This document shows, one piece after another, positions 10,206 to 21,569 of a stretch of 64,000 bases of DNA. Numbering within the stretch: position 1 is the stretch's first letter; each line of letters begins with the position of its first letter. Both the position numbers and the translations under genes were made by a program. The stretch is from positions 1,736,001-1,800,000 of the forward strand of contig CM034307.1 in NCBI GenBank assembly GCA_019925795.1. The letters are read 5' to 3'. Under the pieces are notes generated by a model that searched no databases, was not told the DNA's origin, and saw nothing but the letters and a program-made list of their open reading frames with translations. The stretch comes from Dendrobium chrysotoxum (taxonomy: Eukaryota > Streptophyta > Magnoliopsida > Asparagales > Orchidaceae).

Positions 10206-11782
10206 TTGGTCTTCTGGTAGAAGGGAACTAATGAAGGTTGGGCGAGGGTCATCTCGGTTCCTAAGTTGACTTCTTTTAGCTCGTCCATGGTGGCCGCCTG
10301 TCCACCATCTTCAAGCTCTTCTGGTGCAGGCTTGGCCTCTACAGGCTGATCGTCGTGATCATTAGCTTCATAGACCTCCTCAGCGCAACTGTTATCGGAT
10401 TCAATTTCCCTACAAGTGATGGCCCGGCAAGTCTCCTTCCGGATGCATTTTCGCCTGACGAATCCAATACCTTTATATGCATTCATATCCTTCCTTCGTA
10501 AGGGACGCGGTCTCCTTCCGTACCAGAGGCATAGGCATGTACGGAGCTGTCGCTTGGAGGTGGGAATATTAATTTGTTTTCGCAACATTCTTTGAATACC
10601 TTTGGTATTAAACCTAGGTAACCTCGTAGGTAATAATTCTTCAGAATCGATGAAGACATGATCCCAATCACGATTCACTTCATCCTTTCCTACGGAATAG
10701 AATATATTCCCTGACTCAATCCCCTTTCTGATTGGAGGCAGATAACGGGTCATAAGTTCTTCAACTTTATGCACATCTCGTGAAATTATTTCTTTGAAAT
10801 ACTGTAGGGGAACGCGAGTGACTACGAGCACTCTGTATGAGATTGATAGGCTATCTATCCTTCTAGAGAATACCTCTTGTACCGTGTTCATATAGATAGA
10901 GTCGTAGTCATAGTCATCATTTGAATATGCGACCTCCCTACTCCATTCGTCCATCGAATGACATACCCTCTGGGATTTTGTAGGGGTGACATCATCTTCA
11001 TCTGTGTCGCTCCCAAGGTGAGGTACATGTTTTCTTTCTTTAGAAGTGGAAGTTTCTTTGGGAAGAGTCGGCGACGCCTTCTTTCTCCCCACTTGCTTTT
11101 TCTCACCTTTTTGTTCAGGTCGCTTTGCACTCTCTGGGTTTGATGCTTGAGCCTTCAGAGAGTTTGACAGTCTTTGCTTCTTTGGCATGAAATACTGCGC
11201 ATCTTCATAGACTGTTGCTTCATGGACTGTAAAGGGCTGGATGTCGCCAGAGATCCTGAACTCTTCTCCATCCCTGAGATACTTCATGCACTGATGTAGT
11301 GTTGACGGGACGACGTCATATTCATGCAGCCAAGGGCGACCTAGTAGCGCCTTGAATGAAGTGTCCGCATCAATCACATGGAACTTAGCTTCTGTATGAA
11401 ATTCTCCAAATACGAGAGGGAGCATAAACGATCCAAGGGTTTTCTGCCCTTTCTCGTTAAAACCATGTATCATAAGCTTATCTGGCCCGAGGTGCTCCAC
11501 GTTAAGGCACAACGACCTTAGTGCTTTTAAGCTCATAAGGTTGATGGAGGATTCAGGGTCGATCATAATTCGACTGATTACCAAATCATCACTCTCTGCA
11601 GTGACATACAGAGGTCGATTGTGGTCTGCAGTCCCGTGCATCATGTCATCCTCGGTGAAAGTGATGAACGACTCGTTACGAGCTTGCAGGACCTCAGTCA
11701 GGTTGCGCTCAGCAAAATACGCCTCGTATTTTTCGGGGTCCTTGAGAGCCTGAATCAAAGTCTCCCGAAGATCCTTAGACAT
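10202..11782 (-). CDS. Tat element protease region and pol linker
   Basis: A 526-residue open frame that in fact stays open further upstream, to about 11905, with residues of the same type. The retropepsin-like part is at residues 60-160. The motif is IMIDPESSINLM, so the catalytic Asp is present but the usual Gly two places on is Glu. This is a likely inactivating change, if the alignment is right. A second typical block, ALLGRPWLHEYDVVPSTLHQ, follows. Residues 200-520 are a charged linker that leads to reverse transcriptase. The frame is shifted relative to both neighbours. Confidence 0.82.
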   Translation of the reverse strand: MSKDLRETLIQALKDPEKYEAYFAERNLTEVLQARNESFITFTEDDMMHGTADHNRPLYVTAESDDLVISRIMIDPESSINLMSLKALRSLCLNVEHLGPDKLMIHGFNEKGQKTLGSFMLPLVFGEFHTEAKFHVIDADTSFKALLGRPWLHEYDVVPSTLHQCMKYLRDGEEFRISGDIQPFTVHEATVYEDAQYFMPKKQRLSNSLKAQASNPESAKRPEQKGEKKQVGRKKASPTLPKETSTSKERKHVPHLGSDTDEDDVTPTKSQRVCHSMDEWSREVAYSNDDYDYDSIYMNTVQEVFSRRIDSLSISYRVLVVTRVPLQYFKEIISRDVHKVEELMTRYLPPIRKGIESGNIFYSVGKDEVNRDWDHVFIDSEELLPTRLPRFNTKGIQRMLRKQINIPTSKRQLRTCLCLWYGRRPRPLRRKDMNAYKGIGFVRRKCIRKETCRAITCREIESDNSCAEEVYEANDHDDQPVEAKPAPEELEDGGQAATMDELKEVNLGTEMTLAQPSLVPFYQKTK

Positions 11783-11910
11783 TACCAGAGCGTCGTATAT
11801 GCTGAGCTGGGCAGGGATCTTCCTTAGATGGGATAAGATATTATAATCTATTCCCTTAACTGGAGTACGTTTCTTCTTGGGATCCTCGGAGATATTGTCT
11901 TCATTGACAA

Positions 11911-12564
11911 CTATCTCTTTTCCCTTATCTTTGTTGGATATTCCTTTCTTGGAGGGGACGGAAGTATCTTGCCACTTCTTAACTGCACTTGGGCGATCTC
12001 TTCTTGTTCAGACTCGCTTGATAGTGCATTTTCTTCTGAGTCGGCCATTGTCGCGTCTAGGGATTCATCTGTTGATTCAGAGTCACCTCCCAGATTTACA
12101 TGTCCCATCTGCGACGCTATGTCAGGGTCTGACCCATCTGTCTTTGGAAAATATAGATCCTCCTCTGAACTGTAGTCCATTGGTGACACCATCATACAGG
12201 ATTCAGAGGGTATATCTTCAGTACATTCTTCTTTTGTCAGCGCATTTGGAGCCACTGAGATGACCCGACATATCTCCACTGGAAGAGAGTCTTCATTGCT
12301 TTCTTCAACTTCCTCTATTTTAAGCTCTGTCATGAAATCAGCAAGCTTAATAGGGCGTCTCGCAGTCTGATAATATTCATCCAACCTGTCAATGATTCTT
12401 TGAGTTGTAGTCTTCTTCTCTTTAGGCTTCTTCAACTTGATCTTCTTCTTGGACTTTGCCTTTCCAAACTTTGAAGGACCGGCTTGGTTGGGAAGCTGTT
12501 TAAAAGCAGATGTGCCACAGGCAGTGCCTTCAGATTTAATACTGGCTCCGTAGGAGATTTCCAT
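11911..12564 (-). CDS. Tat element gag-protease linker segment
   Basis: A 217-residue open piece rich in Lys at its start (KSKKKIKLKKPKEKK) and in Glu, Ser and Asp towards its end (EENALSSESEQEE). It ends just before the frame that holds the protease. It overlaps the end of the gag frame in another phase, so a frame break lies in 12432-12564. No enzyme motif is seen. It is probably the variable gag-protease linker of the polyprotein. Confidence 0.7.
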   Translation of the reverse strand: MEISYGASIKSEGTACGTSAFKQLPNQAGPSKFGKAKSKKKIKLKKPKEKKTTTQRIIDRLDEYYQTARRPIKLADFMTELKIEEVEESNEDSLPVEICRVISVAPNALTKEECTEDIPSESCMMVSPMDYSSEEDLYFPKTDGSDPDIASQMGHVNLGGDSESTDESLDATMADSEENALSSESEQEEIAQVQLRSGKILPSPPRKEYPTKIREKR

Positions 12565-13930
12565 TTTACACCCGGAACTCCTTCAAGCTGTTTCAGCATT
12601 TTCACAGTTTTCTTAGAGACCGCAGTCTCCCACTGTTCTTCTTGAGCTGGCTTCTTTTCAATTTTCTTTTCTTCAACCGGGGGTACGGAAGAAGTTATAA
12701 CTACCCGAGTTGATTCTTTTCTGGGATGAGTTAGCATATTGTCGGACAATGTGAACTCTCCCCTTCGATATTTTCTTTCGAGCCAATCTTTGAAGACATA
12801 GCAATCTTCAATTGGATGACTCATTACCCGATGATATGGACAGTAGTTTGGGTCGCCACTGTGCTTCGACTCCTCGTGTCTCTTGCACTCTGGCAGTTCT
12901 AAACCCGCTTTCAATGCCTGTCGAAATAATTTGGCGATACTCTCACTTTTAAACGAATATTCTTTATTCATCTTGTCTTTGAGGGATGGGAACGTTCTAT
13001 CACCAGTTTCCATTATTTGCCTTGGGCGCTCTCCACCGCCCTGATAAGTTCGTGGTTTATCATTCCCCCCAAGGATCAGCTTCGGCTGGGGATTAGGGTT
13101 GTAGACTTGTTTAGGCTTTTCTTGATATTGCATCGGCTGCTTGCCTTTGTCTACGTTATACGTCATCTGTTTCTCCTTATCAGCTATGGAGAAAAATATG
13201 GAGTCAGCCTCACCTCTTCTAGCACCTGAGGCTTTAGTTTTCTTAGGCTTATCAGAATAATTTTCTGATTTTGACAAATTCAGTTTCTCGAACTTTGCCA
13301 CTCTATCCAGCAAATCCTGAAATATGGTGATAGTAGCCATGCACAGGAATGATTGCATTTTGTCATCAATGTTTCCCATTAACAACTGTACGGCATGCTC
13401 TTCTTCGAGCTGCTGCTCACATTTCATGCTTAGATTGCGCCAGCGAGTGATGTATTTGGTCACTGATTCTTCCTTCTTTCTCTTATTCAGAGCAAGGTCA
13501 GCGATAGTTATTTTCTCGGTCGCACTGACGAACCTCTTCACGAACATATTTTCTAATTCTGCAAAAGTCTTTACAGAGTCGTTTGGTAGTTCAGCGTACC
13601 ATTCGAAAGCAGCTGCTGTCAAACTGCTAACGAATTGTCGGAATAGTAGAGCATCATTTCCTCCAGTGTTCCCGCAGGTGGCTTTAAACTGCGCCAGATG
13701 CTGTCTTGGATTTTTATTGCCGTCAAAAGTGTTAAACTTAGGCACAGAATATCCCTTCGGGTATGGTACCTGATCATACTCTGCTGGGTACGGGCGACCT
13801 TTACCCACCAATTTCTCTACTTGATCAATAGCTATAATAGCATTGATCCTCTCAGTGATAATCCCTTCAAGCTGCGCAGCAGTCACAGGCTCGGAGGTAC
13901 TTGCGATATTCTGCGGAGTGGGCTGACGGG
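12432..13930 (-). CDS. Tat element Gag
   Basis: Forms the particle that packages element RNA. The frame is open from about 13930, where no ATG precedes it, so it should be read as a continuation of the frame upstream. The Retrotrans_gag core is clear (YPKGYSVPKFNTFDG, then WYAELPNDSVKTFAELENMF). A zinc-binding C..H....H....C cluster follows (CPYHRVMSHPIEDC) about residue 350, typical of Tat Gag. The junction with the N-terminal frame at 13883-13945 has the phase of a missing base. No classical slippery heptamer is seen there, so mutation or assembly error is more likely than programmed frameshifting. Confidence 0.88.
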
Positions 13931-15757
13931 TGATGTTATTAACTCATTACCACCTTCAGGAGTTCTACGTACTCCTGATACCTGCGGCGCTTGGAAGTTT
14001 GGAGGATCAGGGGGAGGATTGGGCATAGAACCAACTACAACATTTCTTTGCATCATCTGCATCATCATTGTCATTTGAGTCATTATCTCTGTCATCTTTT
14101 CATTCAACTGAGAGATTTCTCTGTCTTTGGCTCTCATTTGCTGTCTCATCTGTCGTCGCATATCAGCGAGTGTGATGTTTTCGGCATCAGGGGGATTCCC
14201 TTCTACCTCCTCAACTTCATCTTCTCCTTGGGAATGACCACCTCCGCCAGTGGTGGACCCAGCTTCATGGCGGCATCGATATACCTGTCTAGGCGGCGGT
14301 TGCCAGCGGTCATCATCATCTTCACCTTCGTCGTAGTAAGCTTCATCATCAACGTTGATGTGTCTCACCATGTAGACTACTTCCATGTCTAAGGTGTTGT
14401 TTACATCTTCTAAATTTTCTTCAGTATATTCTTCTAAATTTTCTTCCATATATTCTTCGATATTTTCTTCTCCCATATCTTCTTCTCCTTCTTCTAGTAC
14501 TCGGATCTCCGAGCGGCGGCGCCACTGGATCTCCGGTTCCTGGTTAGGCAGGAAGATCTCTTCAACCCGTGGGCTACGGTCGAAGTTAGATTCGTTATTG
14601 GGAGGGGTCAGAGAACGACGGGATCCCCTGGAGGATTCTCCAAGGTGTCTACCGTCGGGAGGAGCATCATCATGGGTCTTCTTTTGGACCCATTTTTGAT
14701 GTTGTTTGTAACTGGGGGCGGATCTCCGGGAAGCAGTACCGGATGTCACGCCCAAATCAGTTCTTTTTCTTCTATTATCTTCTTCTCTGCGAGGCTTTGG
14801 CCTCCAGATTTCCTTTCCTTTCCGCCGGGACCTTTCGGCGGCGGATCCCTGAACTCGAGGTTCAGGTGTCACGCCCCGATGCTCACCGCGCGGGGTAGGT
14901 CTTCTTTCTCTTTTCTCCACAGCAAGAGACATACGTTCTCTTGGTGGAATTCTCCTGGTTTCGACCATCAGCGGTTGCTGGTACCTTCTCTTTTTCAGTC
15001 CTCTCTCCTTTACAGTCTTCAGGACTCGATATACCCGGGCTGAAAGAGTTTCAGGCTCCTTCTTTTGAGGGGGTGGGACTTCAGGTTGTCTGTCCCAAAA
15101 GGACTTCTTCAGCTCCCCAGTTGAGCTGTTCCTCTTAATCCATTTCAGATTTACAAATCCGTTCCGGGTAGGAATGGTTGCTTCAGGTTCTTGGGCTGGT
15201 AGATTGGAGGGATGAGTTGAGAATTGCTGCTGAGCTCGAAGCTCAGCATTCAGTTTCCTCCTCTGCCTTCTCGTCAGTTTTCCTCCAGATGAGGAAGCCT
15301 CAGAAGTGTTCTTCACGGGTGCAGGTAACCCGGTTGACAGATGTATGGTGTTCGCAGTCACCACGGAGATCTTTCCTCCGGCTACAACCCTCTTGGTGGC
15401 CGGGATTTCTGGCTGCGACAGCCGTTCAAACACAGAGATCCTCCCACGAGGATTTTCAACAGCAGTTCGTGGCGCTGGCAAATGCGCATGACGGGTGGCG
15501 GTTTCAGTAGGGTGGGGCCTCCTGGTAGACCCATCAGCATTTCTTCCATTCGTAGGAATGGTGGTGGTCCTTTCAACAACGGCAGGGAAGTCAACGCTAC
15601 CAAATTGGATGGTAGCTCCAGCATTCCCTGTCTCAATGATAGCATTGGCCAGTTGGATCCTGGCTCCTTGTCCCAGCTGGACAGTCATCGGCATATTCTG
15701 TAGATTCATCTGCATAAATGAAATGTAAGGGTTAGTGATCAAAATTTGATACATCAC
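13883..15757 (-). CDS. Tat element N-terminal Gag extension
   Basis: A 624-residue open frame before the Gag core. It is of low complexity: basic and proline-rich in the middle (PPRERMSLAVEKRERRPTPR), then an acidic block with a repeated EEYMEENLEEYTEENLED pattern, then a methionine-rich coiled-coil (about residues 545-580, MRRQMRQQMRAKDREISQLN). The first Met is at 15757, but several in-frame Mets follow within 25 residues (M15, M17, M22), so the true start is uncertain. The leader back to the primer site is about 260 bases. The function of such extensions in this lineage is not established. A coil just before the capsid-like domain suggests oligomerisation. Confidence 0.75.
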   Translation of the reverse strand: MMYQILITNPYISFMQMNLQNMPMTVQLGQGARIQLANAIIETGNAGATIQFGSVDFPAVVERTTTIPTNGRNADGSTRRPHPTETATRHAHLPAPRTAVENPRGRISVFERLSQPEIPATKRVVAGGKISVVTANTIHLSTGLPAPVKNTSEASSSGGKLTRRQRRKLNAELRAQQQFSTHPSNLPAQEPEATIPTRNGFVNLKWIKRNSSTGELKKSFWDRQPEVPPPQKKEPETLSARVYRVLKTVKERGLKKRRYQQPLMVETRRIPPRERMSLAVEKRERRPTPRGEHRGVTPEPRVQGSAAERSRRKGKEIWRPKPRREEDNRRKRTDLGVTSGTASRRSAPSYKQHQKWVQKKTHDDAPPDGRHLGESSRGSRRSLTPPNNESNFDRSPRVEEIFLPNQEPEIQWRRRSEIRVLEEGEEDMGEENIEEYMEENLEEYTEENLEDVNNTLDMEVVYMVRHINVDDEAYYDEGEDDDDRWQPPPRQVYRCRHEAGSTTGGGGHSQGEDEVEEVEGNPPDAENITLADMRRQMRQQMRAKDREISQLNEKMTEIMTQMTMMMQMMQRNVVVGSMPNPPPDPPNFQAPQVSGVRRTPEGGNELITSPVSPLRRISQVPPSL

Positions 15758-16018
15758 CCCACACTTTCAAAAATGCAGAGACTTGCACAGAATAGAAAAC
15801 AAAAATAGATAACATTAGCGAGCAAATTCAAATAATATAAATTTAAAATACTGCTAAATACGTTATCCTGATAAATTTGTCTGAGCGATCATTTTAAGAA
15901 TATTAAAATTTTGATTCATTAAATGATCATTTTGAAAGATTCAGAATTTTGAATACAGGTTGAAATAGCTGCTACTATAGCACTGAGGTGACTAGCCAAA
16001 GATGGAAAGAGAAACCAA

Positions 16019-16036
16019 TCCCCAGCGGAGTCGCCA
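16019..16036 (-). other. Primer binding site, tRNA-Arg type
   Basis: The plus strand reads TCCCCAGCGGAGTCGCCA, which resembles the 3' end of a plant tRNA-Arg (about ...CCCCAGTGGAGTCG plus CCA) with one C/T difference. Its complement on the minus strand is therefore the primer site. It lies six bases inside the right LTR boundary at 16043. The tRNA assignment rests on recalled plant tRNA-Arg(ACG) sequence. Confidence 0.82.
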
Positions 16037-19000
16037 GAAATCTGTGGGCTTCGAAAATTCGGCCCCGGCCTCCGCCCGACTTTTGCTTTCTGCTTTGGGG
16101 GAGTTTTAACGAAATAAATTCTGGGGTAAATTTTGGAAGGCAGATGGGTTTGTAGATTAGACACTACCCAGAGATTTCGTCCTCATTTTGCGAGGACTTT
16201 ATGATCTGAGTTCTGGTTTCCTATAGGCGCAAGCCCCTATAGTTAATTACCCCTCCCGATAAAGAGAGAGAACTTTTGATTAAGGCTAGTCGTCAATCAG
16301 ATACGTAGATAGTACGTTAGTCTGGCGTATAGTAGCAGCATGGGTTAAAGGTTGGGAATGTTAAAATCTTGAGTCATTCGGAAATTTGAAAGATTGGGAG
16401 ATTTGGAGATTTAATATTTAAAATTGGAAATTGCACCATCTTGCACTTAAAGCGGATGATGGGGGAATGGATGATAGACCCGATCAAGATCCCATGGTTC
16501 CGTCGTCCCGGGCCATCGTGGTCCCTGGTCTACTTAGTCAGAGGAGGTAGTCGACCCAACCTGACAGAAGGATCCTTGTCGGCAGCCATGGGTTGCTTCG
16601 TCCAAGGGAACCTTGTAGACCTGGGGTGAATATTTGCCTAAGGGGAATTTAATCCACCTTAGTTGACAGAGGGCTTTGAGCCCTATCGATCATACCCTAT
16701 TGATTCATATCTCAATGATTTGATGTCATTGAGGAGCATACGGGCTCTGGCCATAACCATAATATAATGGTGCCATTTGGCGGCGACCACCTGGTTCAGA
16801 GGGCCCCGAGTCATAACCGTTTATCCTGCAGTGCCATTTGGCGGTGAAACTGCCGGTTAGAGGACTCGTACCACGTCCTTACTGGTAGGAGATTGTTTGA
16901 GAATGGATCCTAGTGATATTTTCGACCAGACGTTAGCTCTATGTGAGCTGAGGTAAATTTTTAACTTGTCCACCTCAGTAAACTGTTGCGGAGGATGGAT
17001 GAATTTTGCTTTAAGCGGTTTGATAGTTGGATTTCAATTTTTAAATATCTGGAGTTGGAAAGATTTTTGGATTTTGGGATTTTTCAGAAGGCTGGATTTT
17101 GTGGGGAATTTGAGATTTTGGGAGTTTTGTGGAGTTTTGGATTTTGTGAAATTTGAGATAATATTTTGAAATGATCTGTGTGGACCCCTCCGGTTGAGGT
17201 TTGCATTCAACACGGCCGTCATCGGGGTGACCTTGAGGTCACTTGAAAATATTTGAGGTTTGAGGGCATTTTGAAATATTTGAAATTAACCCCTCCGGTT
17301 GAGCTCTACATTCAACGCGGCCATCATCAGGGTGTATGGGGTCATTTATATTTATTTTATGTTTTGAACCTTGTCGACTCTGTCTAGCAATTGATAGAGG
17401 ATCGGGTTTCGTAGGCTTTGTGCCTCTATAAGTGAATTCTCTTGATTATAGGCCTTGAAGGCCTAATATGAACGTATAAAATAAATATCTCGGTTGACCT
17501 CGCGACCGTATATTTATTTAACGGTCCGGGCCGTGTCGACTCCCATCTACCCGTATAGGAGGATCGGGCTCGAACTGGAATTCACTTATTGACCCGCGCA
17601 GCATCCCTAGACGTCACGTGTGTACCAATAACACGCTCGCCGGGGCCCATGCGGGTGTTTGGGGGTATTTTATAATTGTTTGTTGAACCTCGTCAACTCC
17701 TATTTACTTGCTTTAGGAGGATCGGGTACAAACCTATTGACCCGCGCAGCATCCCTAGACGTCACGTGTATTCTTACTACACGCTCGCTGGGGCCCATAC
17801 GGGTCATGATTATGTTTTCCCCTTTTAGTGTACCTATGTGTATACAAATTAAAGTGCACACGTGAGGGGGTATTCTTGGAATATTTGTAAACGCCTTCTG
17901 TCCGCTTGCATGAATGTTGCAGATCTGGTGGCGTGGGGTTATACGATCTCCCCTACTGCTGCTTGTAGGTGGGTAGATGTAATCATTCATAGATTGGAAT
18001 TGACTTCAGGATACTGCATTTACTGAAGACTTTCTGCATCTACCCATAGATGGCATATAGTGCTCACATTTGTATTCGTAGGAGGCTTGTATGTCTTGCA
18101 GATCTTTTTGCATTTGATATGTCGTCTTCATAAAGTTGTTCGTAGGCGGGTCCTTGTTCTCTTCTTGTGTAGGAACTGTAGCAGCACTGATTGCATCAAG
18201 GTTACAATCATCTCACCTCTCAGTTGATAATTCATTGTATGAATCAGAGCTTCCTTATTACTTGATTTATTTGCATGCAAAAGTGATACAAGAGTCACAT
18301 ATTAATCATTACCACTTGTATATGATTTGCACCAGTTATTGGGATGCTTTTGTGCATAACGAATCTTTCATTTGACTTTTGTTTGAATACTTGGAATTTG
18401 CAATCATCTTGAGTCCCCAAAAACTGCTCTTGATTTTGTTCTACTCTTTGTGAATGAATTTGCAACATTTTAGCATATCAATTTGTAAGCTCTTCATCAT
18501 TTCCAAGAGTAGTTCTTATCCATTAGGAGCTTGTTTTATTGACACTGTTAAGCTCCTTTTCATGAACTTATGGAACCACTGATGTAGGATCTACAATCGT
18601 CATATCACTCATGTGTTGATTGAAAGTTCTTCGTGGTGACAATGAACATGTTGTCATACTGCAAATCTTCTTGTTCATGATTTCTGTATATGTACTCATT
18701 TATATCCTAATTGAGATGACCATTCCTTAGCCATTCATTAAAGTTTTGATATCAAAGTCAAGTTCTTTGTGGTCCACACCGAATTCCTTGTATCACTTTC
18801 AAGTTCAAGCTCCTGATTATTTGGATTCAGTTTTGAGTTCATTTGTAAGTTCACTTGGGTCCAGTTCAGGTTCCTTGCATTGTTCAGGTTCAAGCTAAAA
18901 CTCCTTGCACCAAGTTCCTATGAGTTCAAGCTCTTTATGTTCATTTGAATCCTTGCTTGCAAATATGTCACAAGTTAATGTTCAAGTCTCTTGTATCCAA

Positions 19001-19412
19001 TTCAAGTCTTCTGTGAATGTTCAAATTGGTCCCCTGTTGTTCAAAAGTCCACAAGTTCAAATTCAAGTTCTCTGTAGCCTTGCAAGTTCAAATCAAGTTT
19101 GACTTGAGTTTACATATTCGAGTTCAAGCCCCAAATCTTGTCCAAATATAAGTTCAATTCAACATCATTTAATTGACTTTGATTTAGGTTAGATCTTATG
19201 TTCATTTGAGTTCAGTCCGAGTTTGCTTGACTTGAGTTTGGGTTCAGATTTAATTCATTTAAGTTCATTTTAGGCTCGTTTTGCGTTCAATTCATTGTCC
19301 TATGATTGTCCAAATAAAGTCCAAGTGTTGTCTTCTGTTCACTCGAAATTTCGGCAGCATTCCGGCATCTCCCCCGTTTAGGGGAAACTACGGAAAACTG
19401 GGCCTTTCCCAC

Positions 19413-19858
19413 CACGCTAAGAAAAGCATGTATGGTAGGTGCCCTCTTTCGAGGACACCGCGGCCGTGTAAAATCTTCAATCCCCCACCACGCTACGAAA
19501 AGCGTGTATGGGTCTTCGACAGCACCTGTTTGAAAAACACAGTTGTTTCCCCGCGAGCGGGTACTTATGAATATCCCCTTCTCGCCATAGGCGCCGCACC
19601 GGCTTTCCATCCCACCACGCTACGAAAAGCGTGTATAGGCGGTTTGCCGGTGCGCCGCGAATGCCGAAAAAGAGATTTTAGGTGATCACCCACTTCGTCG
19701 TAGGCGCCGCACCGGGTTCCCTTCCCACCACGCTACGAAAAGCGTGTATAGGCGGTTTGCTGGTGCGTCGCGAACGACGAAATGAGCTCTCGAAGTGATT
19801 ACCCGATTCGTTGCAAGCCTCGCGACGCACTTCCTCCCACCACGCTAAGAAAAGCGTG
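19413..19858. repeat. Array of five short hairpins in right LTR
   Basis: The same five CACGCT...AGCGTG hairpins as in the left LTR, at 19413, 19489, 19616, 19729 and 19841. The first has one stem change (gcatg). The second and third keep a perfect stem where the left LTR has lost it (3075 copy) or has a changed loop (3200 copy). Confidence 0.85.
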
Positions 19859-19989
19859 TATAGGTGGTCGTTTTGTCGCGCTGCGAGCCTCGAGGCGGGC
19901 TCTCGGAGTTTTAGGGTTGGAGGGTTATACCTTGGTGACCGGCGGTGGTTCGTGGCACGAGGATCGAGGCAAAGGAAGAGCATTTTCTC

Positions 19990-20322
19990 TTTTAATTATA
20001 ATTAGTTAATAATAATAATTAATTAACTATAAGATAATTAATTATAATTAATAATTAATCATAATTAATTATAAGTAATAATGATTATTTAAAAATTAAA
20101 ATAATTAATTATAATTAATTTTAATTAATTATAGTTAATCGTTAGTAATACAATTAACCATAATTATAATAAAAATTAATTATAATTTATTTTAATTTAA
20201 ATAAATCATTATTAATAATAATTAAAGATAATTAAGATATTTAATTATAATTAATTATTCTTAAATATAATTAATTAATTATAATAACAATTAGTTATAA
20301 TTAAAAGATGTTAAAAAAAAAA
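19990..20322. repeat. AT-rich block in right LTR
   Basis: Counterpart of 3573-3892: nested 'aattaattataatta' inverted repeats, ending in a run of A at about 20311-20324. Confidence 0.8.
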
Positions 20323-20804
20323 AACACAATTTATACAGGATTTACATAGGGTTGAGCAGGATTTGAGTCGGATTTAAGCATCTGTTAATGTCACAATGAG
20401 TTAAATCCTCCCCCTCCCTCTCTGTTCGGCGTGTCTACGGGATTTGGCCGAAATAGCGCGTGTAAGGGAGGAAGGTTACCTTCCCTGGAAGCGAGCTTTC
20501 AGTTGTTGCTTCCGATCCGAAGTCGTTAACTTCCGATCCGACTGGGAAGGGAGCGTCGGTTTGAGGGAGGAATTGAGACAGGCAGTCGGCGAGGGAGCTG
20601 GGATCAGCGGCTTAGGGTTTCGGTTTGAAGGAACAAGGCTGGAGGAGGTCAGTGGATTGTGGAAGAGGTTGGCTACAAGTGGATCGGAAGGGGGTCGACG
20701 GGAGCTCTGCGGTTTGCGAACAGGAACCAGGAGTCGAAGTTTTTTTTTTTGTGTGTGTGGAGAGAGTCGAGAGGAGAAGCAGTGAAGCCGACACCCTTTC
20801 TCCT

Positions 20805-20814
20805 CCTTTTATTG
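20805..20814 (-). promoter_or_regulatory. Candidate LTR TATA box
   Basis: On the minus strand the site reads CAATAAAAGG, about 207 bases from the element-5' end of the LTR. The solo LTRs have TATA-like sites at a similar offset (TTAATAAAAGG near 28863 and TATAAAAT at 49025-49032, each about 160 bases in). This suggests a short U3 of about 200 bases and a transcribed part of well over 4 kb. It is inferred from position and sequence only. Confidence 0.5.
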
Positions 20815-21020
20815 ACGCTGAGAGGAGGCTCGATCGAGGCAGGTGCGATATGTCTGCGAACGGCGCCGTTGCAGGGGTATGGGTCACTGTAGCAGTCTGC
20901 GGCTGATTCGGCTGTAGCAGGATACGCGGGATGGGCGGCCGACTGCGGCAGATCCTGGCAGGTATGAATGCATTTTTTTATTCCTTTTTTTTTCTTTTGT
21001 TTTAACAGTAGAGGTCAACA

Positions 21021-21569
21021 GAGAATGTGTCAATTTATGAGCATTGGCTATGAATAGCTTATTAATCGCTTCTCATGGGTGAGTTTTGTGTTAATTGTGG
21101 AGCTTTATTTCTATTGGGCAATGGGCTATTGTGTAAGCTCAAGATGTAATCGTGGTCTATTTTGTGGCCATCATAGGTGCTTTGGATCAGGATGGACCTG
21201 GAGATGTGGGAGACAATGCTATTAGGGTTGTTTGAATACTACAATATAGGTTGCAATGATTTTAGTGTTTTGATCATTCCTTTGTATTTCATGTAGTTGA
21301 GGATAAGGGAAATATTTTAATAGTTTTATGAATTGACTCAAGCTTGATAAGATGTATTTTATCCCATTTTATGTCAATCATTCGTAATGATTTCAAAGTG
21401 TAAAAATAGCCCATAATATCAAACTAATTATAAAAATATAGTATAATTAATTGGGTATATTAGATAGGGTAGTTAGCAAAATTAATTATATGCTTATATT
21501 TTTATAATCAGGACCTTAATTAACATACTTTAGTCGTGAATTATTTTAAAAATATTTTTAGAAGCTTAG
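21021..21569. other. AT-rich sequence, nothing recognised
   Basis: It follows the right LTR directly and starts with the pentamer gagaa, the expected copy of the target duplication. I see no gene, clear repeat or RNA. It is probably LSD1 intron sequence if the missing LSD1 exons lie left of the window. Confidence 0.5.

Larger units (their letters stand above)
329..21020 (-). mobile_element. Ty3/gypsy Tat-lineage LTR retrotransposon, frame-broken
   Basis: A minus-strand LTR retrotransposon. Its 5' LTR is on the right (16043-21020) and its truncated 3' LTR on the left (329-4595), with about 11.4 kb between them. The internal order on the minus strand is primer site, gag with a long N-terminal extension, protease, reverse transcriptase, RNase H, a second archaeal-type RNase H, integrase, a 2.2-kb non-coding spacer and a polypurine tract. 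A second RNase H between the RT-associated one and integrase is the known hallmark of the Tat/Ogre lineage of plant Ty3/gypsy elements. The LTRs start TGTTGACC and end CCCACA in element orientation. The reading frame changes at least six times and one stop is seen, so this copy cannot make a full polyprotein unless some breaks are assembly errors. The base after the right end begins GAGAA, but the matching left duplication lies outside the window or is lost. Confidence 0.93.
16043..21020 (-). repeat. Right LTR (element 5' LTR), complete
   Basis: A complete LTR of 4978 bases, one of the larger LTR sizes known in plants. It begins TGTGGGCTTCG at 16043 and ends GAGGTCAACA at 21020. It contains the two-copy G-box unit (about 17540-17820), the 'aagttcaa' tract, five hairpins (19413-19430, 19489-19506, 19616-19633, 19729-19746, 19841-19858), the AT-rich block and, near the element-5' end, a TATA-like site. 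Confidence 0.95.

Noticed and set aside
13883..13945. Programmed -1 frameshift between the Gag extension and Gag
   Set aside because: No slippery heptamer or pseudoknot-like element is visible, and other breaks of the same phase occur downstream. A lost base is simpler.
16017..16036. Possible tRNA-Arg gene
   Set aside because: Only the last 18 bases of the tRNA are present, directly beside the LTR. This is a primer binding site.
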